Below, piece by piece: positions 1 through 9,063 of a stretch of DNA of 64,000 nt. The notes below the pieces were generated by a model that saw only the letters and a list, made by a program, of their open reading frames with translations, ran no database searches and was not told the origin of the DNA. Positions within the stretch are counted from its first letter, which is position 1; the number at the start of each line of letters is the position of its first letter. Both the position numbers and the translations under genes were made by a program. Source of the DNA: Chitinophagales bacterium (GTDB taxonomy: Bacteria; Bacteroidota; Bacteroidia; Chitinophagales; Chitinophagaceae); assembly GCA_020636575.1 (NCBI GenBank), contig JACJXP010000001.1, forward strand, positions 868,001 to 932,000, read 5' to 3'.

Positions 1-1251
1 TAAATACCCTGATGGCGGATTCACATATTGTGGAAGTTCGGTCACAGGCTTAAACTCATTCCATAAGGTTGCAGTTGTGTTGCCCGGCAGGGTACTTCTC
101 CAATGATAAGTCGTATCCGGGTTCCGTCGTGGGATTTTTCCATTGCTGATATAAAAAATAGTATCGTACCTGTCAGCATACATAATGTTGAACATGGGCA
201 GGCTTGTCATGCTAACAGCTTTATAGAATTCCGTAAAGTTCTTAGCCTTATTCATCCGGTACCATTCTTCCAATGCCCGTATATCCATTAATGCAGGAAC
301 CCGAAGAGAAAATACTCCCTTTTTTGTTTTCATCGTAGGGCCATATTTACTGGTATATATTTTCTTCCCGATCCTGATGGGTATGCCTTTTATTTTCAGG
401 TTTGCTTTACCCTTTTCCAGTTTTATCCACTCTCCGTCAAACTTGTATTGATCTTTTTTATTGGGGTTCATTTCCAATTGGTAGATATCCAGTTTGTCCT
501 GGTAGTTAACTGTGTGTGCCCAGCCCAGATTTTCATTGGTGCCATGAAAGATCAGGCATCCTCCGGGAAATAAACCACCCAGCATATTCCAGCCTTGCTC
601 ACTTTGTACATGGGCTTCGTAAAAAGCTACGGGACCTTCATTAGGCTGATGAGCATTGATAGCTAAAAAGCTTTCACCTGTTGTGGTTTTACGGGAATTC
701 ATTGCAAAAGAATTAGAACCGCCTGAACTGAAACCGGGAATGGTAGCAACCCTGCCATTCATAATAGCCGGCAAAGCATCCTCAACACCACAAAAAAGGC
801 TGATAGAAAAAACAACAGCAGTCATGTAATCCTTTTCATTAAAAGGAAAAGCATGTTTGTATTTTACCTGTTGTGGATGCGCTTTGGCATAAGCATTTAA
901 GCCATCAACATATCCATTGATCAGCGCTACAAAATCAGGACTGAGTGTATTCCATTTTTCTTCTACAATATTGCGGATATTCAACAACTGTATCACATAA
1001 TCCGCTTCTGCGCCTTTTCTTTTCAATGCGGTTCCCAATTTTGCTTTTCCGGAAAGCACCACCATTTGCAATGTTTCAAAATCATCTTCTGCATGTGCCC
1101 ATGCCAGGCCATAAGCCACTTCCGGGTCGGTAGGTGCGAAAATGTGGGGTACCCCAAAACTGTCACGGGCAATGGTAATATTAGCCGGGTTGATCTGTCC
1201 CTGTCCAACCAAACAGAACAAAAAAGAAATAAGTAAAAAAGATTTATTCAT
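1..1251 (-). CDS. Penicillin acylase family protein (peptidase S45), 3' end missing
   Basis: Ntn-hydrolase of the penicillin amidase/acyl-homoserine lactone acylase family, predicted to hydrolyse amide bonds in the periplasm. The visible 417 codons start with a signal peptide (hydrophobic run up to about residue 19). The family motif FSSGGSNSFA is present; Ser179 in GGSNSFA should become the N-terminal nucleophile of the beta chain after self-cleavage, so residues 20-178 would form the alpha chain plus spacer. Other family features: early DSFGVPHI, HAEDDFETLQ, and NENLGWAHTVN after the cleavage site. The gene runs off the left edge, so the C-terminal half is not seen. It lies 9 bp after the cupin-like gene and probably shares its transcript. 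Substrate (beta-lactam, acyl-homoserine lactone or other amide) cannot be told from sequence. Family call firm; substrate unknown. Confidence 0.9.
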   Translation of the reverse strand, partial: MNKSFLLISFLFCLVGQGQINPANITIARDSFGVPHIFAPTDPEVAYGLAWAHAEDDFETLQMVVLSGKAKLGTALKRKGAEADYVIQLLNIRNIVEEKWNTLSPDFVALINGYVDGLNAYAKAHPQQVKYKHAFPFNEKDYMTAVVFSISLFCGVEDALPAIMNGRVATIPGFSSGGSNSFAMNSRKTTTGESFLAINAHQPNEGPVAFYEAHVQSEQGWNMLGGLFPGGCLIFHGTNENLGWAHTVNYQDKLDIYQLEMNPNKKDQYKFDGEWIKLEKGKANLKIKGIPIRIGKKIYTSKYGPTMKTKKGVFSLRVPALMDIRALEEWYRMNKAKNFTEFYKAVSMTSLPMFNIMYADRYDTIFYISNGKIPRRNPDTTYHWRSTLPGNTTATLWNEFKPVTELPQYVNPPSGYL

Positions 1252-1260
1252 GAATAAATA

Positions 1261-2016
1261 TTAGTGATGCATTTCCTTACCGTATTTTTTTAAAGCAGTT
1301 TCAACATCAAGTATCGGTACTCTCATGGTACCATCGCCAAGATTTTCTTTTTCATATATGTCCAGGTTTTGTATATCATAGTTTTTGCCCATCAGGTCCA
1401 GCATAATTATATCAAGTGTAAAAGCAGATGCTGAACTGGCAATAAACCAATGAATATTATTCCGCTCATCAGAGATCGAGGATGAGTCTCCCGGTTTCAC
1501 CATCTTATCAATAGCCGGTTTTATGATCAACCGATTGTCCTCTTGGCTTACCTTTTCATAATGACGCAAATGCATATTACCTTTTAATACAAGATGGGCA
1601 GAAGCCATATTGGTATGTCCATGTGGGATAATGGCTCTCCCTTTTTGTACCCCAAATATTTTTTTAACGAACACTGTTTTGTCTGGTAGGCCTGAAAGAC
1701 GGGGAAAAAATACTGGCTTCGTTTTCACACCAATATCAGGAAAAGAAAATCCCTGTGTCAGTTTTTCAAAATCGATGAACTGCAATATTTCATCCAATTG
1801 GATTCTTTGAAAAAGTTGCTCTGTTAAAGATTGCCACTCTCCGGGTGATACAGATGCCTTTTTAAGGTCTGCGCAGTATTCATTTAGTTCTATTGCCCAA
1901 TGTCTGGTTATGGGACTAACGGCCGAAGCAAAAGAAGAGGTGGCAAAAATTGAATTGAAGAGAGTGTAGGATGTAACTGCTCCAAGTATATTCTTTGAGA
2001 ATTCTCTTCTGTTCAT
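1261..2016 (-). CDS. Tat-exported cupin-like hypothetical protein
   Basis: About 251 residues. I start it at the Met of MNRREFSKN because this gives a twin-arginine signal (RRE-F) followed by a hydrophobic stretch ending near ATSSFA; an upstream Met at 2037 would add only seven residues. The middle holds a short cupin-like stretch: IIPHGHTNMASAHLVLKG, then a strand-rich segment with VKPGDSSSISD. This suggests a small beta-barrel metal-binding domain, but I do not recognise a named family. It sits between kdsB upstream and the penicillin acylase gene downstream, all on one strand with gaps of 33 and 9 bp, so co-transcription is likely. Tat export implies folding, possibly with cofactor, before translocation. 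Function unknown. Confidence 0.7.
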   Translation of the reverse strand: MNRREFSKNILGAVTSYTLFNSIFATSSFASAVSPITRHWAIELNEYCADLKKASVSPGEWQSLTEQLFQRIQLDEILQFIDFEKLTQGFSFPDIGVKTKPVFFPRLSGLPDKTVFVKKIFGVQKGRAIIPHGHTNMASAHLVLKGNMHLRHYEKVSQEDNRLIIKPAIDKMVKPGDSSSISDERNNIHWFIASSASAFTLDIIMLDLMGKNYDIQNLDIYEKENLGDGTMRVPILDVETALKKYGKEMHH

Positions 2017-2049
2017 AAATAAATATAAAAAAAACAAAGAGAGTTTGTC

Positions 2050-2835
2050 TTAACTCTTTTTGTTAAATGACAACCATTTTATAGCATCAGCAAGATTTTC
2101 TGGTGTATCAATAGCAATATTCTGATAATCCGTTTCAGCCATCCGGATCTTAATCCCATTCTCTAATAAACGAAGTTGCTCAAGCTTTTCGGTTTGTTCT
2201 AATTGAGTAGCCGGCCAGCTGGTAAAGTCAAGCAGCATTTCTTTGCGATAGGCATACACACCAACATGCAGATAATAATCTGCATCACCATTTCGGTTAA
2301 AAGGAATGGTACTGCGACTGAAATACAATGCATCCCCATTTTTACCCGTAACCACTTTTACACAATTGGAATCAGCTGCTTCTTCCTCAGTGATCTTTCT
2401 CATTAATGAGCCTACTTGTACTGACTCATCATTGAACAGTTCGATAAGTTTCTCCAACGGTTCTTTGGCAATAAACGGTTCATCACCCTGCACATTCACT
2501 ATAATGTCGGCATTGATTGTATCCGCAACTTCAGCTATACGGTCACTACCGCTTTCATGTTCGTTTTTACTCATGATCACATGTCCGCCTGCAGCAGTGA
2601 TCTCTGTTTGAATAATATCACTGTCCGTTACTACGATCACATCATCAAATAAGCCTGATGATAGTGCTGCTTCATAGGTATGCCTGATGACGGTTTTATC
2701 TCCCAGCATCTGCATCAGTTTTCCCGGAAACCGGGTAGCTGCATAGCGGGCTGGTATCATGGCGATAACAGAACCGGGATTAGTTGGATTTTCTCCAGCA
2801 TGTGATTCAGCCGATTTTTCAATTTCTTTTTTCAT
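2050..2835 (-). CDS. kdsB: 3-deoxy-manno-octulosonate cytidylyltransferase
   Basis: Cytoplasmic enzyme that activates Kdo with CTP to CMP-Kdo for the inner core of lipopolysaccharide. Clear family motifs in order: IPARYAATRFPGK (nucleotide-binding loop), VVTDSD, GSDRIAE, NVQGDEPFI, HVGVYAYR, EQTEKLEQLR and IDTPENL near the C-terminus. Length 261 is slightly above the usual 245-255 because of a polar N-terminal extension of about 24 residues before the first strand; a start closer to VIAMIPARY is possible but no better Met is seen than the one used. Downstream are the cupin-like and acylase genes on the same strand. kdsD, another Kdo-pathway gene, is at 28163-29125. Confidence 0.96.
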   Translation of the reverse strand: MKKEIEKSAESHAGENPTNPGSVIAMIPARYAATRFPGKLMQMLGDKTVIRHTYEAALSSGLFDDVIVVTDSDIIQTEITAAGGHVIMSKNEHESGSDRIAEVADTINADIIVNVQGDEPFIAKEPLEKLIELFNDESVQVGSLMRKITEEEAADSNCVKVVTGKNGDALYFSRSTIPFNRNGDADYYLHVGVYAYRKEMLLDFTSWPATQLEQTEKLEQLRLLENGIKIRMAETDYQNIAIDTPENLADAIKWLSFNKKS

Positions 2836-2940
2836 TAAAGCTTATTTCCATTCCCGAGTTATTTCTGAATAAAGCATTCTGTAATGAGGCATAAACAAAA
2901 AATATCCTATTAATCCATTTAAATCCGGTATATCGTGGTT

Positions 2941-3696
2941 CTACACCCCTGCTCCTAAAAAAATTACAACCTGGCTGTCTACCTGGTAGAGTTCAAAATA
3001 GTAAATGGCCCCGTATTCAAATTCCACTGCAACTTTTTTGATCCAGTTAAAATCTCCTCCATAGTTTTCTTTTTCAACTTTTATGCTATACTCCCTTCCA
3101 TCCCTAGTAAATGTTTTGTCTGAATCCGGGAAATTGTCGTTCTCTTTAAAAACTTCTTTAAACTCGGCTATCAACCGAACGACTAAAAATGCCTGTTGCA
3201 TGGTAAACTCAGGTAAAAAATAAGTCATGGACCCATATTCGTATCCCTGGAAGTGATGTGTTTCTGTACCATTCTCATATAATTGTTTTTCCAACACCCA
3301 TCCCCCCTCTTCTATATCATCAGGCGATGACCTGATCACTAATTTTTTACCAAACTCCTTGCTTAATTGTGAAAAATATCCCGGCATATCCGTGATAGTA
3401 CTTGTTGGTGGCGGTGCAGGGATAAGATAACAATCTGCCACATAACCTGTATTATTCTCATACTTCACTTTCCTCCAGTAACCATTTATTCCTTCTGCCC
3501 GTACAGGGATCCATTCCGAATCTTCCTGGATGATAGTAAGCTTTGTGCCGTATGGGATCTTTGTGATCAGCTTAGCTGTAATAGCAGGTTGTTCCCGGAA
3601 ACTTAAACCATCTTTGGCTGCTACATAACTGTTCTGTGCCGATACTGTATTGAAAGACAATGCTGCAATCAACAATAACAAAAGGATTTTTTTCAT
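2941..3696 (-). CDS. Exported SH3-domain protein
   Basis: 251 residues with a clear signal peptide (MKKILLLLLIAALSF, cleavage near VSAQ). Residues about 22-92 form a bacterial SH3 (SH3_3) domain: YVAAKDGLSFREQP, YGTKLTIIQED, GYWRKVKYENNTGYVADCYL. A short Pro-rich linker (PAPPPT) leads to an unassigned alpha/beta domain of about 150 residues. Such domains often bind peptidoglycan or other envelope parts; no catalytic motif is visible. The next gene on the same strand is the fatty acid hydroxylase, whose stop codon is 4 bp upstream of this start, so the two are probably in one transcript. Specific role unknown. Confidence 0.8.
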   Translation of the reverse strand: MKKILLLLLIAALSFNTVSAQNSYVAAKDGLSFREQPAITAKLITKIPYGTKLTIIQEDSEWIPVRAEGINGYWRKVKYENNTGYVADCYLIPAPPPTSTITDMPGYFSQLSKEFGKKLVIRSSPDDIEEGGWVLEKQLYENGTETHHFQGYEYGSMTYFLPEFTMQQAFLVVRLIAEFKEVFKENDNFPDSDKTFTRDGREYSIKVEKENYGGDFNWIKKVAVEFEYGAIYYFELYQVDSQVVIFLGAGV

Positions 3697-3700
3697 ACAG

Positions 3701-4525
3701 TTAATTTTCTTTTTTCAAAAATGGCTTTTTTAATAACAATGCCAAATTTTCATCCTTCTCCTCCGGGTAATCCCTGTCAATCCCGTAACGGATCTGGCTT
3801 TTGTCAAGCTTCATAAAGGTACCCAACAACCTGTCCCAAATCGAGAACACAGCACCATAATTACTATCTGTAAACGGTTGTTTCCAGTGATGGTGCACTT
3901 TGTGCATATTGGGAGATATTAAAAAATAGCTCAGCGTCTTGTCCACTTTTGCAGGAAGGCTGATGTTGGCATGAGTAAAAGCAGTAGCCAGCACTACCAG
4001 TGTCTGGTACATCATCACACTATACATAGGAGCACCGGAAACAAAAATGAGCAGCAGAAAAAATATACCTCTTAATAAACTATCTCCGGGGTGATGCCTT
4101 AGCCCTGTCGTTACATCCACATTAGTATCACTGTGATGGATCACATGAAACCGCCACAGCAACTTATTCTTATGCATCACCCAATGTACCAGCCAACTGC
4201 TGAAGTCAAGTGCAAAGACACCTATCAGTGCTGCCGCCCATACTCCGGCCCCAAACCAATACACCAAACCAAACTGCTGATCCCGGCACCAATCTGATAG
4301 CATTACAATAATAATGGCAAGAAAAGTATGAATGATCAAATGAATAACGGTGAAAACAAAATTCACTCCTGCATGCCTGGTCTTATTTTTTTTATAACGA
4401 AGAGGTAGTAGCGGAATAGCGCCTTCGAGTATCCAGAAAAACAACATCCCGCCAACAAGAATAGCCATTCGTTCCAGCGGACGTTGTTCAAGGGTCTGAA
4501 AATATTGGATCACATTATTCCACAT
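3701..4525 (-). CDS. Sterol desaturase / fatty acid hydroxylase family membrane protein
   Basis: 274-residue integral membrane di-iron oxygenase. Several hydrophobic segments flank the His-box pattern of the family: HWVMH, then FHVIHHSDTN with GLRHHPGD, and HKVHHHW near residue 225. These clusters coordinate the di-iron centre used for C-H hydroxylation or desaturation of lipids. The start codon lies inside the end of the DUF2007 gene (11 bp overlap), a sign of translational coupling. Substrate unknown; Bacteroidota members may act on fatty acids or other membrane lipids. Fold call firm, substrate open. Confidence 0.9.
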   Translation of the reverse strand: MWNNVIQYFQTLEQRPLERMAILVGGMLFFWILEGAIPLLPLRYKKNKTRHAGVNFVFTVIHLIIHTFLAIIIVMLSDWCRDQQFGLVYWFGAGVWAAALIGVFALDFSSWLVHWVMHKNKLLWRFHVIHHSDTNVDVTTGLRHHPGDSLLRGIFFLLLIFVSGAPMYSVMMYQTLVVLATAFTHANISLPAKVDKTLSYFLISPNMHKVHHHWKQPFTDSNYGAVFSIWDRLLGTFMKLDKSQIRYGIDRDYPEEKDENLALLLKKPFLKKEN

Positions 4526-4955
4526 TATTTTCCTCTTCAGTTATTTTAAATTCATGCCCGCAATCAAAACAATGATGCATCATATCTACTGCTATTGCAT
4601 ATTCTCCCAGGAAAAAAGTAGTAATGGCAGAAAGCCAGTTCATCGGCTTGCGGGGTGTGCTTACTTTTTCAGTATTATGGGAACCACATTTAGGACAGGT
4701 AACTGCTGCTTTTTGTTCCTGCTTTATCCGTTCCAGTATATCCCAGGCTTTTTGTGCATCTTCTTTTCTTACCATTACTTTGATCCCGCCTACTGCATTG
4801 GTCAGTATAGGATCTATCGTTAATGTATTTTCATCCTGCAGCCAGCAATGAATGCCTTCTTCTTCCAGTACACCCCTGGCTATATGGGCATCCACATAGT
4901 TGTTATAGGCGTTCAGAATTAGTATCTCTGTATTATGACTACCTCCCATACTCAT
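4515..4955 (-). CDS. DUF2007 signal-transducing-like protein with zinc ribbon
   Basis: Small cytosolic protein. N-terminal part (EILILNAYNNYVDAHIARG, LEEEGIHCWLQDE, NAVGGIKVMVRKEDAQKA) matches the DUF2007 (putative prokaryotic signal transducing protein) fold. The C-terminal half carries a Cys4 zinc ribbon: CPKCGSHNTEKV and HHCFDCGHEF. The reading frame is open up to 5015, but that region overlaps the coding end of the upstream YARHG gene; I prefer the Met at 4955 or 4949, where GGGGATG gives weak ribosome-binding context. It overlaps both neighbours (17 bp upstream, 11 bp downstream), so this is a tight coupled operon. No known function for the family. Confidence 0.8.
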   Translation of the reverse strand: MSMGGSHNTEILILNAYNNYVDAHIARGVLEEEGIHCWLQDENTLTIDPILTNAVGGIKVMVRKEDAQKAWDILERIKQEQKAAVTCPKCGSHNTEKVSTPRKPMNWLSAITTFFLGEYAIAVDMMHHCFDCGHEFKITEEENNVE

Positions 4956-5682
4956 CCCCGTACTCATCAGCATACTTTTCATATCGCTTGATGAGAGTAA
5001 TATTTTTCTTTTCAATATCTGTTAAAAACCCTTTGATATCAGTTGTATTTGGTACATACCAGTCCTGCATTTCAAATTGCTGCCGTAAATGTTTTCGGTT
5101 AAAGCAATATCCATGGCGGGCAAATATCTCATTGCGCATAAATTCAAGATCCTCCTTAAACATATTCTCAACGTCTCTCACCTCCAGTAATCGTTGTGAG
5201 GCTTCTGGATAATCGCCTACATCGGTTTTATATTCAAATTTCTTTCTGGATAACGTATAGGTTTTGGAAGGACGGTTTGCATCATTGGGTTTCCAGGTGC
5301 CATTAACATCGCTTGTGTTTGACTCGCTGATCTCAAAATCAAAAACCCCGTCATCTTTATGATCGCCGGGTTCCGCTGCGTGTATATAATATGTTACTCC
5401 CTTTTTTGTAAATATCCCATTGAAAGGACGATCATTCCCACCTACAATGGTCCGTCCGGAAATAGAGTCATTGTGAAGAGTAGTGATCAGCATAGTGATC
5501 TTATTATCACCAAAAGCTCCAACATAAGATCCGTACATTATTTCTGCCCGGGCAGAATCTGTCTGAGCTTCATTATGTACAGGATCACCGAATTCTTCTG
5601 TGCCGGTTTTGCTGGTGGAAGATGAGTTATTATTACAGGCAATAAAAACCGGCAGGGCAATCCATAACAAAACAGGTCTCAT
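4939..5682 (-). CDS. YARHG-domain lipoprotein
   Basis: About 247 residues starting at MRPVLLW, chosen because it gives a proper lipoprotein signal with lipobox PVFIAC; a further-upstream Met at 5721 would add 13 residues that do not fit a signal. After a Ser/Asn-rich linker comes a beta-rich domain (GSYVGAFGDNKITMLITT, NGTWKPNDANRP). The C-terminal region has the YARHG signature: MRNEIFARHGYCFNRK followed by QDWYVPNTTDI. YARHG domains are extracellular and found on many Bacteroidota lipoproteins; their role is unknown. The divergent gene at 5721 leaves about 40 bp between starts, so a shared promoter region is very short. Confidence 0.85.
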   Translation of the reverse strand: MRPVLLWIALPVFIACNNNSSSTSKTGTEEFGDPVHNEAQTDSARAEIMYGSYVGAFGDNKITMLITTLHNDSISGRTIVGGNDRPFNGIFTKKGVTYYIHAAEPGDHKDDGVFDFEISESNTSDVNGTWKPNDANRPSKTYTLSRKKFEYKTDVGDYPEASQRLLEVRDVENMFKEDLEFMRNEIFARHGYCFNRKHLRQQFEMQDWYVPNTTDIKGFLTDIEKKNITLIKRYEKYADEYGDEYGR

Positions 5683-5720
5683 AGTGAAAGTTTTATTTTT
5701 GAAAAAGCAAACGTTCTGCA

Positions 5721-6404
5721 TTGTTTTTAAAATTAAGACAAAATACTAACCATACCCGCTTCGCCAATCTTTTCTTATTGGCTTTGCTGGCATTTTTCTG
5801 CTGGCTAATGGCAAGGATAACGATTGCCTACATCCCTTATAAAACAGATGTTGGTTTTTTGCGCATCAAACAACAATATATCCATATTGACCATTGGAGA
5901 ATTGCATTTTTTATTCATGTATATGCAAGTATGTGGGTGCTGCTTGCGGGTTTTACCCAGTTCTCCAAAGCAATACAAAAGGAAAACCCAATGCTGCACC
6001 GAACATTAGGTTATATATATGTAACGGATGTATTGCTGATCACAGGTCCGGCGGGTTTATTGATGGGTTTTTATGCCAACGGTGGATTGTTGTCAAGGAT
6101 TGCCTTTGTTACGCTGGCTGCTCTCTGGATCTTTTTTACAGCTATGGCCCTGGCAAAAGCAAGACAGAAAGATTTTAAAGCACATCGTTACTACATGATC
6201 CGCAGTTATGCTCTCACCTTATCGGCATTAACACTGCGGGCATGGAAATATGGCATTACCAATACTATGCATATTCCACCTATGGATGTATATCGTATAG
6301 TAGCATGGCTCGGCTGGGTGGTCAATCTTGGAATAGCTGAGTATATTATTTATCGAAGTAAACTGAACAATCTTGCAAATAAAAAAAGCCCACAATATTT
6401 GTGA
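5721..6404 (+). CDS. DUF2306 integral membrane protein
   Basis: 227 residues, about six to seven predicted transmembrane helices. Motifs seen in DUF2306 proteins: WRIAFFIHVYASMWVLLAG, the HRTLGYIYV segment, KARQKDFKAHRYYMIRSYA. Conserved His residues in helices hint at metal or haem binding but this is unproven. The 3' end of the gene overlaps the terminator hairpin of the convergent dnaN gene, so its last codons are under RNA-structure constraint. Function unknown. Confidence 0.85.
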   Translation: MFLKLRQNTNHTRFANLFLLALLAFFCWLMARITIAYIPYKTDVGFLRIKQQYIHIDHWRIAFFIHVYASMWVLLAGFTQFSKAIQKENPMLHRTLGYIYVTDVLLITGPAGLLMGFYANGGLLSRIAFVTLAALWIFFTAMALAKARQKDFKAHRYYMIRSYALTLSALTLRAWKYGITNTMHIPPMDVYRIVAWLGWVVNLGIAEYIIYRSKLNNLANKKSPQYL

Positions 6405-6407
6405 GCT
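6381..6407 (-). terminator. Rho-independent terminator of dnaN
   Basis: On the minus strand a 9-bp stem (AGCTCACAA with TTGTGGGCT, one G-U pair) with a three-base loop is followed by seven T. It lies 27 bp past the dnaN stop and sits within the last codons and stop of the convergent DUF2306 gene. Confidence 0.75.
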
Positions 6408-6433
6408 TCGAATATTATTTCAATGCCTGTGTA

Positions 6434-7549
6434 CTACTGATTCATCATCAGCGGCATTACCAGCATCAGCAGTTCTTCTCCTTCTGCCTGTTCAGACGGT
6501 TTGATGATCCCTGCTTTGGTAGGAGTAGATAATTCGATCACCACATCATCCGTTTCTGCTGCATTGAGCATTTCTATCAGGAACTTGGCATTAAATGCGA
6601 TCATCAGGTCTTCACCATTATACTGACATTTCATCCGCTCATTACCCTCAAAACTAAAATCCACATCCTGCGCAGCCAGTTGCAATTCACTACCGCTGAT
6701 GTTCAGGGCCACCTGGTTGGTGCTTTTATTACTGAATACACTCACCCGGCGCAATGCACTCTGAAAATCATTTTTGCCAACGGTGAGTTTATATGGGTTG
6801 TCTGACGGTATTACCACCTTATAATCAGGAAACCGGGCATCAATCAAACGACAGCTCATCTGTGTAGAACCATGCTTTACAAAAAGATGGTTGCTGTTAT
6901 AGCTAACGGTGATCTCATCTTCTGAATCGGGTAAAGCTGCTTTCAACAGGCTTAGCGGTTTGCGAGGTGCAATAAATGAATCTGTTTTCGGACATTTTAC
7001 ATCTGTCCTTTTATATCTTACCAGCCTGTGCGCATCAGTAGCTACACATTGCAGGCTTTTTTTATCCAGCTCAAAGAAAACACCGGTCATTGCAGGCCGC
7101 AGGTCATCATTACTGGTAGCAAACAGGGTTTTATTAATAGCAGTTACCAGGGCAGTTGCCGTCATGGTAAATGATGTGGTATCATCTGCGGCCGGTTCCT
7201 TTGGAAAATTATCCGGGTTCTCACCCATCACTTTATACTTACCATTATCACTGGTGATCTCAATAGCAAAGTTCTTATCAATATTGAATGTAAGCGGCTG
7301 ATCCGGAATGTTCTTCAAAGAGTCCATCAGTATTTTGGCCGGGATACAGACCTTACCACTGTCTTTGGCTTCAATATCCAGTTGTACCCGCATTACTGTT
7401 TCCAGGTCGGTAGCTACAACAGTGAGCTTGTTTTTTTCTACTTCAAACAAAAAATCCTCCAGTATCGGCAGCACCGTATTCGCATTGATCACACCGGCAA
7501 TATGTTGCAGTTGCTTCAGTAAAGAAGAAGATGAGGCTATAAACTTCAT
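6434..7549 (-). CDS. dnaN: DNA polymerase III sliding clamp (beta subunit)
   Basis: Ring-shaped processivity clamp for DNA polymerase III. 371 residues from the Met of MKFIASSSSLL, the usual N-terminus of the family; the open frame extends 17 codons further but those are not conserved. Family signatures: LPILEDFLFEV, TDLETVMRV, PAKILMDSLKNIP, DNFPKEPA, AMTGVFFEL, VATDAHRL, DARFPDYKVVIP, and the C-terminal hydrophobic end LVMPLMMNQ corresponding to the usual MPMRL region that lines the binding cleft. It stands alone, not beside dnaA, as is common in Bacteroidota. A possible -7 box (TAGTTTCG) lies about 20 bp upstream of the start. A terminator follows. Confidence 0.97.
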   Translation of the reverse strand: MKFIASSSSLLKQLQHIAGVINANTVLPILEDFLFEVEKNKLTVVATDLETVMRVQLDIEAKDSGKVCIPAKILMDSLKNIPDQPLTFNIDKNFAIEITSDNGKYKVMGENPDNFPKEPAADDTTSFTMTATALVTAINKTLFATSNDDLRPAMTGVFFELDKKSLQCVATDAHRLVRYKRTDVKCPKTDSFIAPRKPLSLLKAALPDSEDEITVSYNSNHLFVKHGSTQMSCRLIDARFPDYKVVIPSDNPYKLTVGKNDFQSALRRVSVFSNKSTNQVALNISGSELQLAAQDVDFSFEGNERMKCQYNGEDLMIAFNAKFLIEMLNAAETDDVVIELSTPTKAGIIKPSEQAEGEELLMLVMPLMMNQ

Positions 7550-7740
7550 AATTATATCAGATTGGGGCGAAACTACTGATTTTTGCTTTACTGTCAGCAC
7601 TTTAGCAGCAGTGGTGGATTACTGGCATTTCCCTGTTGGTATCCCCCGAAAAATGTTCATAAAACGGGCCGTTAAATATCTTTTTCAAGGCTTGCATCTT
7701 TTTACAGGTTTAGTATATTGCCCCTATCATTAGCCTGCCT

Positions 7741-9063
7741 ATGCTTGGAAAATTATTTGGGAAAAAACCAACAAAACAACCTGGGTCAGCCGGACCGGAT
7801 ATTTCTTTCGGCAGGTACTCAGATAATAATAAACCGCCGGGTAAGGTACTTCGCTGGACGGATGCCGATAACCTGTACAAGGAAAAAAAATATACTGAAA
7901 GCCTGGATGCATTTTTTGACTACCTGCGGGATGATGATATGCAGAATGTGACCTATGAAAGAAACGGGGTTGAAGGAAGATTTGAATTTTTCCAGGGTTC
8001 CAAAATAGTACGGGGACGATTCGATAAGGAGGTACTTGAAGCAGAGGTTACGCTGGCCCGTATGCCGCAACCTTCGGTACCGGTGATGCGGCGGCTCCTG
8101 GAAATGAATTTTAATTTGTATTACAGCCGTTTTGCTCTTGATGATGACAGGCTTTGTATGCGTTTTGATAGCGACCGGGAAACAGCAAGCCCTTCCAAAC
8201 TATATTATGGTTTAAAAGAACTGGCCACCCGGGCCGATAAACAGGATGATCTGTTAGTGCAGGATTTCACGGTACTGGAAGAAACAGATAATGAACACCT
8301 GCTGCCGGTATCAGACCATGTAAAAAAAGTAAAGGCCCAATTCCTCAAAAAATGGATACAGGAAGCCCTTGATATGATAGCGCCGCTGGATACAGAAAAA
8401 TACTCCGGGGGTGTCGCCTATTTATTGCTCAGCCTCATTTACCGGATCGACTACCTCATCACTCCTGAAGGAAAGCTATTGTATGAGTTAGAAAAGATCG
8501 GTGGTATTTATTTTAAAAAAGATGAACGGCCTATACCTGAAAAGAACCGGGATATGGCAGAAGAGTTTAAAAAAATGCTGACCATGCCGGATGAAGAAAT
8601 ATACCGATCATTGATCCGGTCCAAACACACTTTTTCCATCGTAGCGCCACAGAATTATAAAACTATTGCCGAATCCATTCATGCTTCCAACCAGAATATG
8701 GTTTGGTACCGGGATAATAATCATCCTCAAATAGGGTTAAAGATATCTGAGTATGGGATAGCCTATTGCCAATATTCATATAGTTTGCCAAGTGCTGTAA
8801 CAGAACTGTTCCATATCCTGATGCAGGTAAACTATGCTGATTTTTTTGAACAGCTCGGCTATACAGAGACCCTGTATAATAAAACAAAGAACAAGATAGA
8901 TGCATCAGCAGTTGTTGATCAAATAAAAGACATCCAGGCCCGCTGGAAGGGTAAATATCCCGGTATGGATTTTAAAACACAGAACCTCCGGTTTGATTCG
9001 TTGCTGAATTTTACATTGAGTTATACCAATGAGCTGGAATTTCTGAACATGGAACCTAAATAA
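7741..9063 (+). CDS. YbjN/CesT-like domain protein, partner of protease
   Basis: 440 residues, no signal peptide, predicted cytosolic. Residues about 35-165 look like a YbjN or type III chaperone-like alpha/beta fold: LYKEKKYTESLDAFFDYL, GSKIVRGRFDKEVLEAEV, then MRRLLEMNFNLYYSRFALD, DDRLCMRFDS and a helix GLKELATRADKQ. A second similar unit may occupy residues about 290-430 (TFSIVAPQNYKTIAES, WYRDNNHPQIGLKISE, AVTELFHILMQVNYADFFEQ). Its stop codon shares one base with the start of the protease gene (TAATG), so translation is coupled. The protease itself ends in a YbjN-like domain, which supports a physical partnership. The fold call is by eye and needs profile searching; exact function unknown. 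Confidence 0.6.
   Translation: MLGKLFGKKPTKQPGSAGPDISFGRYSDNNKPPGKVLRWTDADNLYKEKKYTESLDAFFDYLRDDDMQNVTYERNGVEGRFEFFQGSKIVRGRFDKEVLEAEVTLARMPQPSVPVMRRLLEMNFNLYYSRFALDDDRLCMRFDSDRETASPSKLYYGLKELATRADKQDDLLVQDFTVLEETDNEHLLPVSDHVKKVKAQFLKKWIQEALDMIAPLDTEKYSGGVAYLLLSLIYRIDYLITPEGKLLYELEKIGGIYFKKDERPIPEKNRDMAEEFKKMLTMPDEEIYRSLIRSKHTFSIVAPQNYKTIAESIHASNQNMVWYRDNNHPQIGLKISEYGIAYCQYSYSLPSAVTELFHILMQVNYADFFEQLGYTETLYNKTKNKIDASAVVDQIKDIQARWKGKYPGMDFKTQNLRFDSLLNFTLSYTNELEFLNMEPK

Noticed and set aside
6909..7733. Plus-strand open frames opposite dnaN
   Set aside because: Antisense shadows of dnaN with low-complexity Ser-rich translations.
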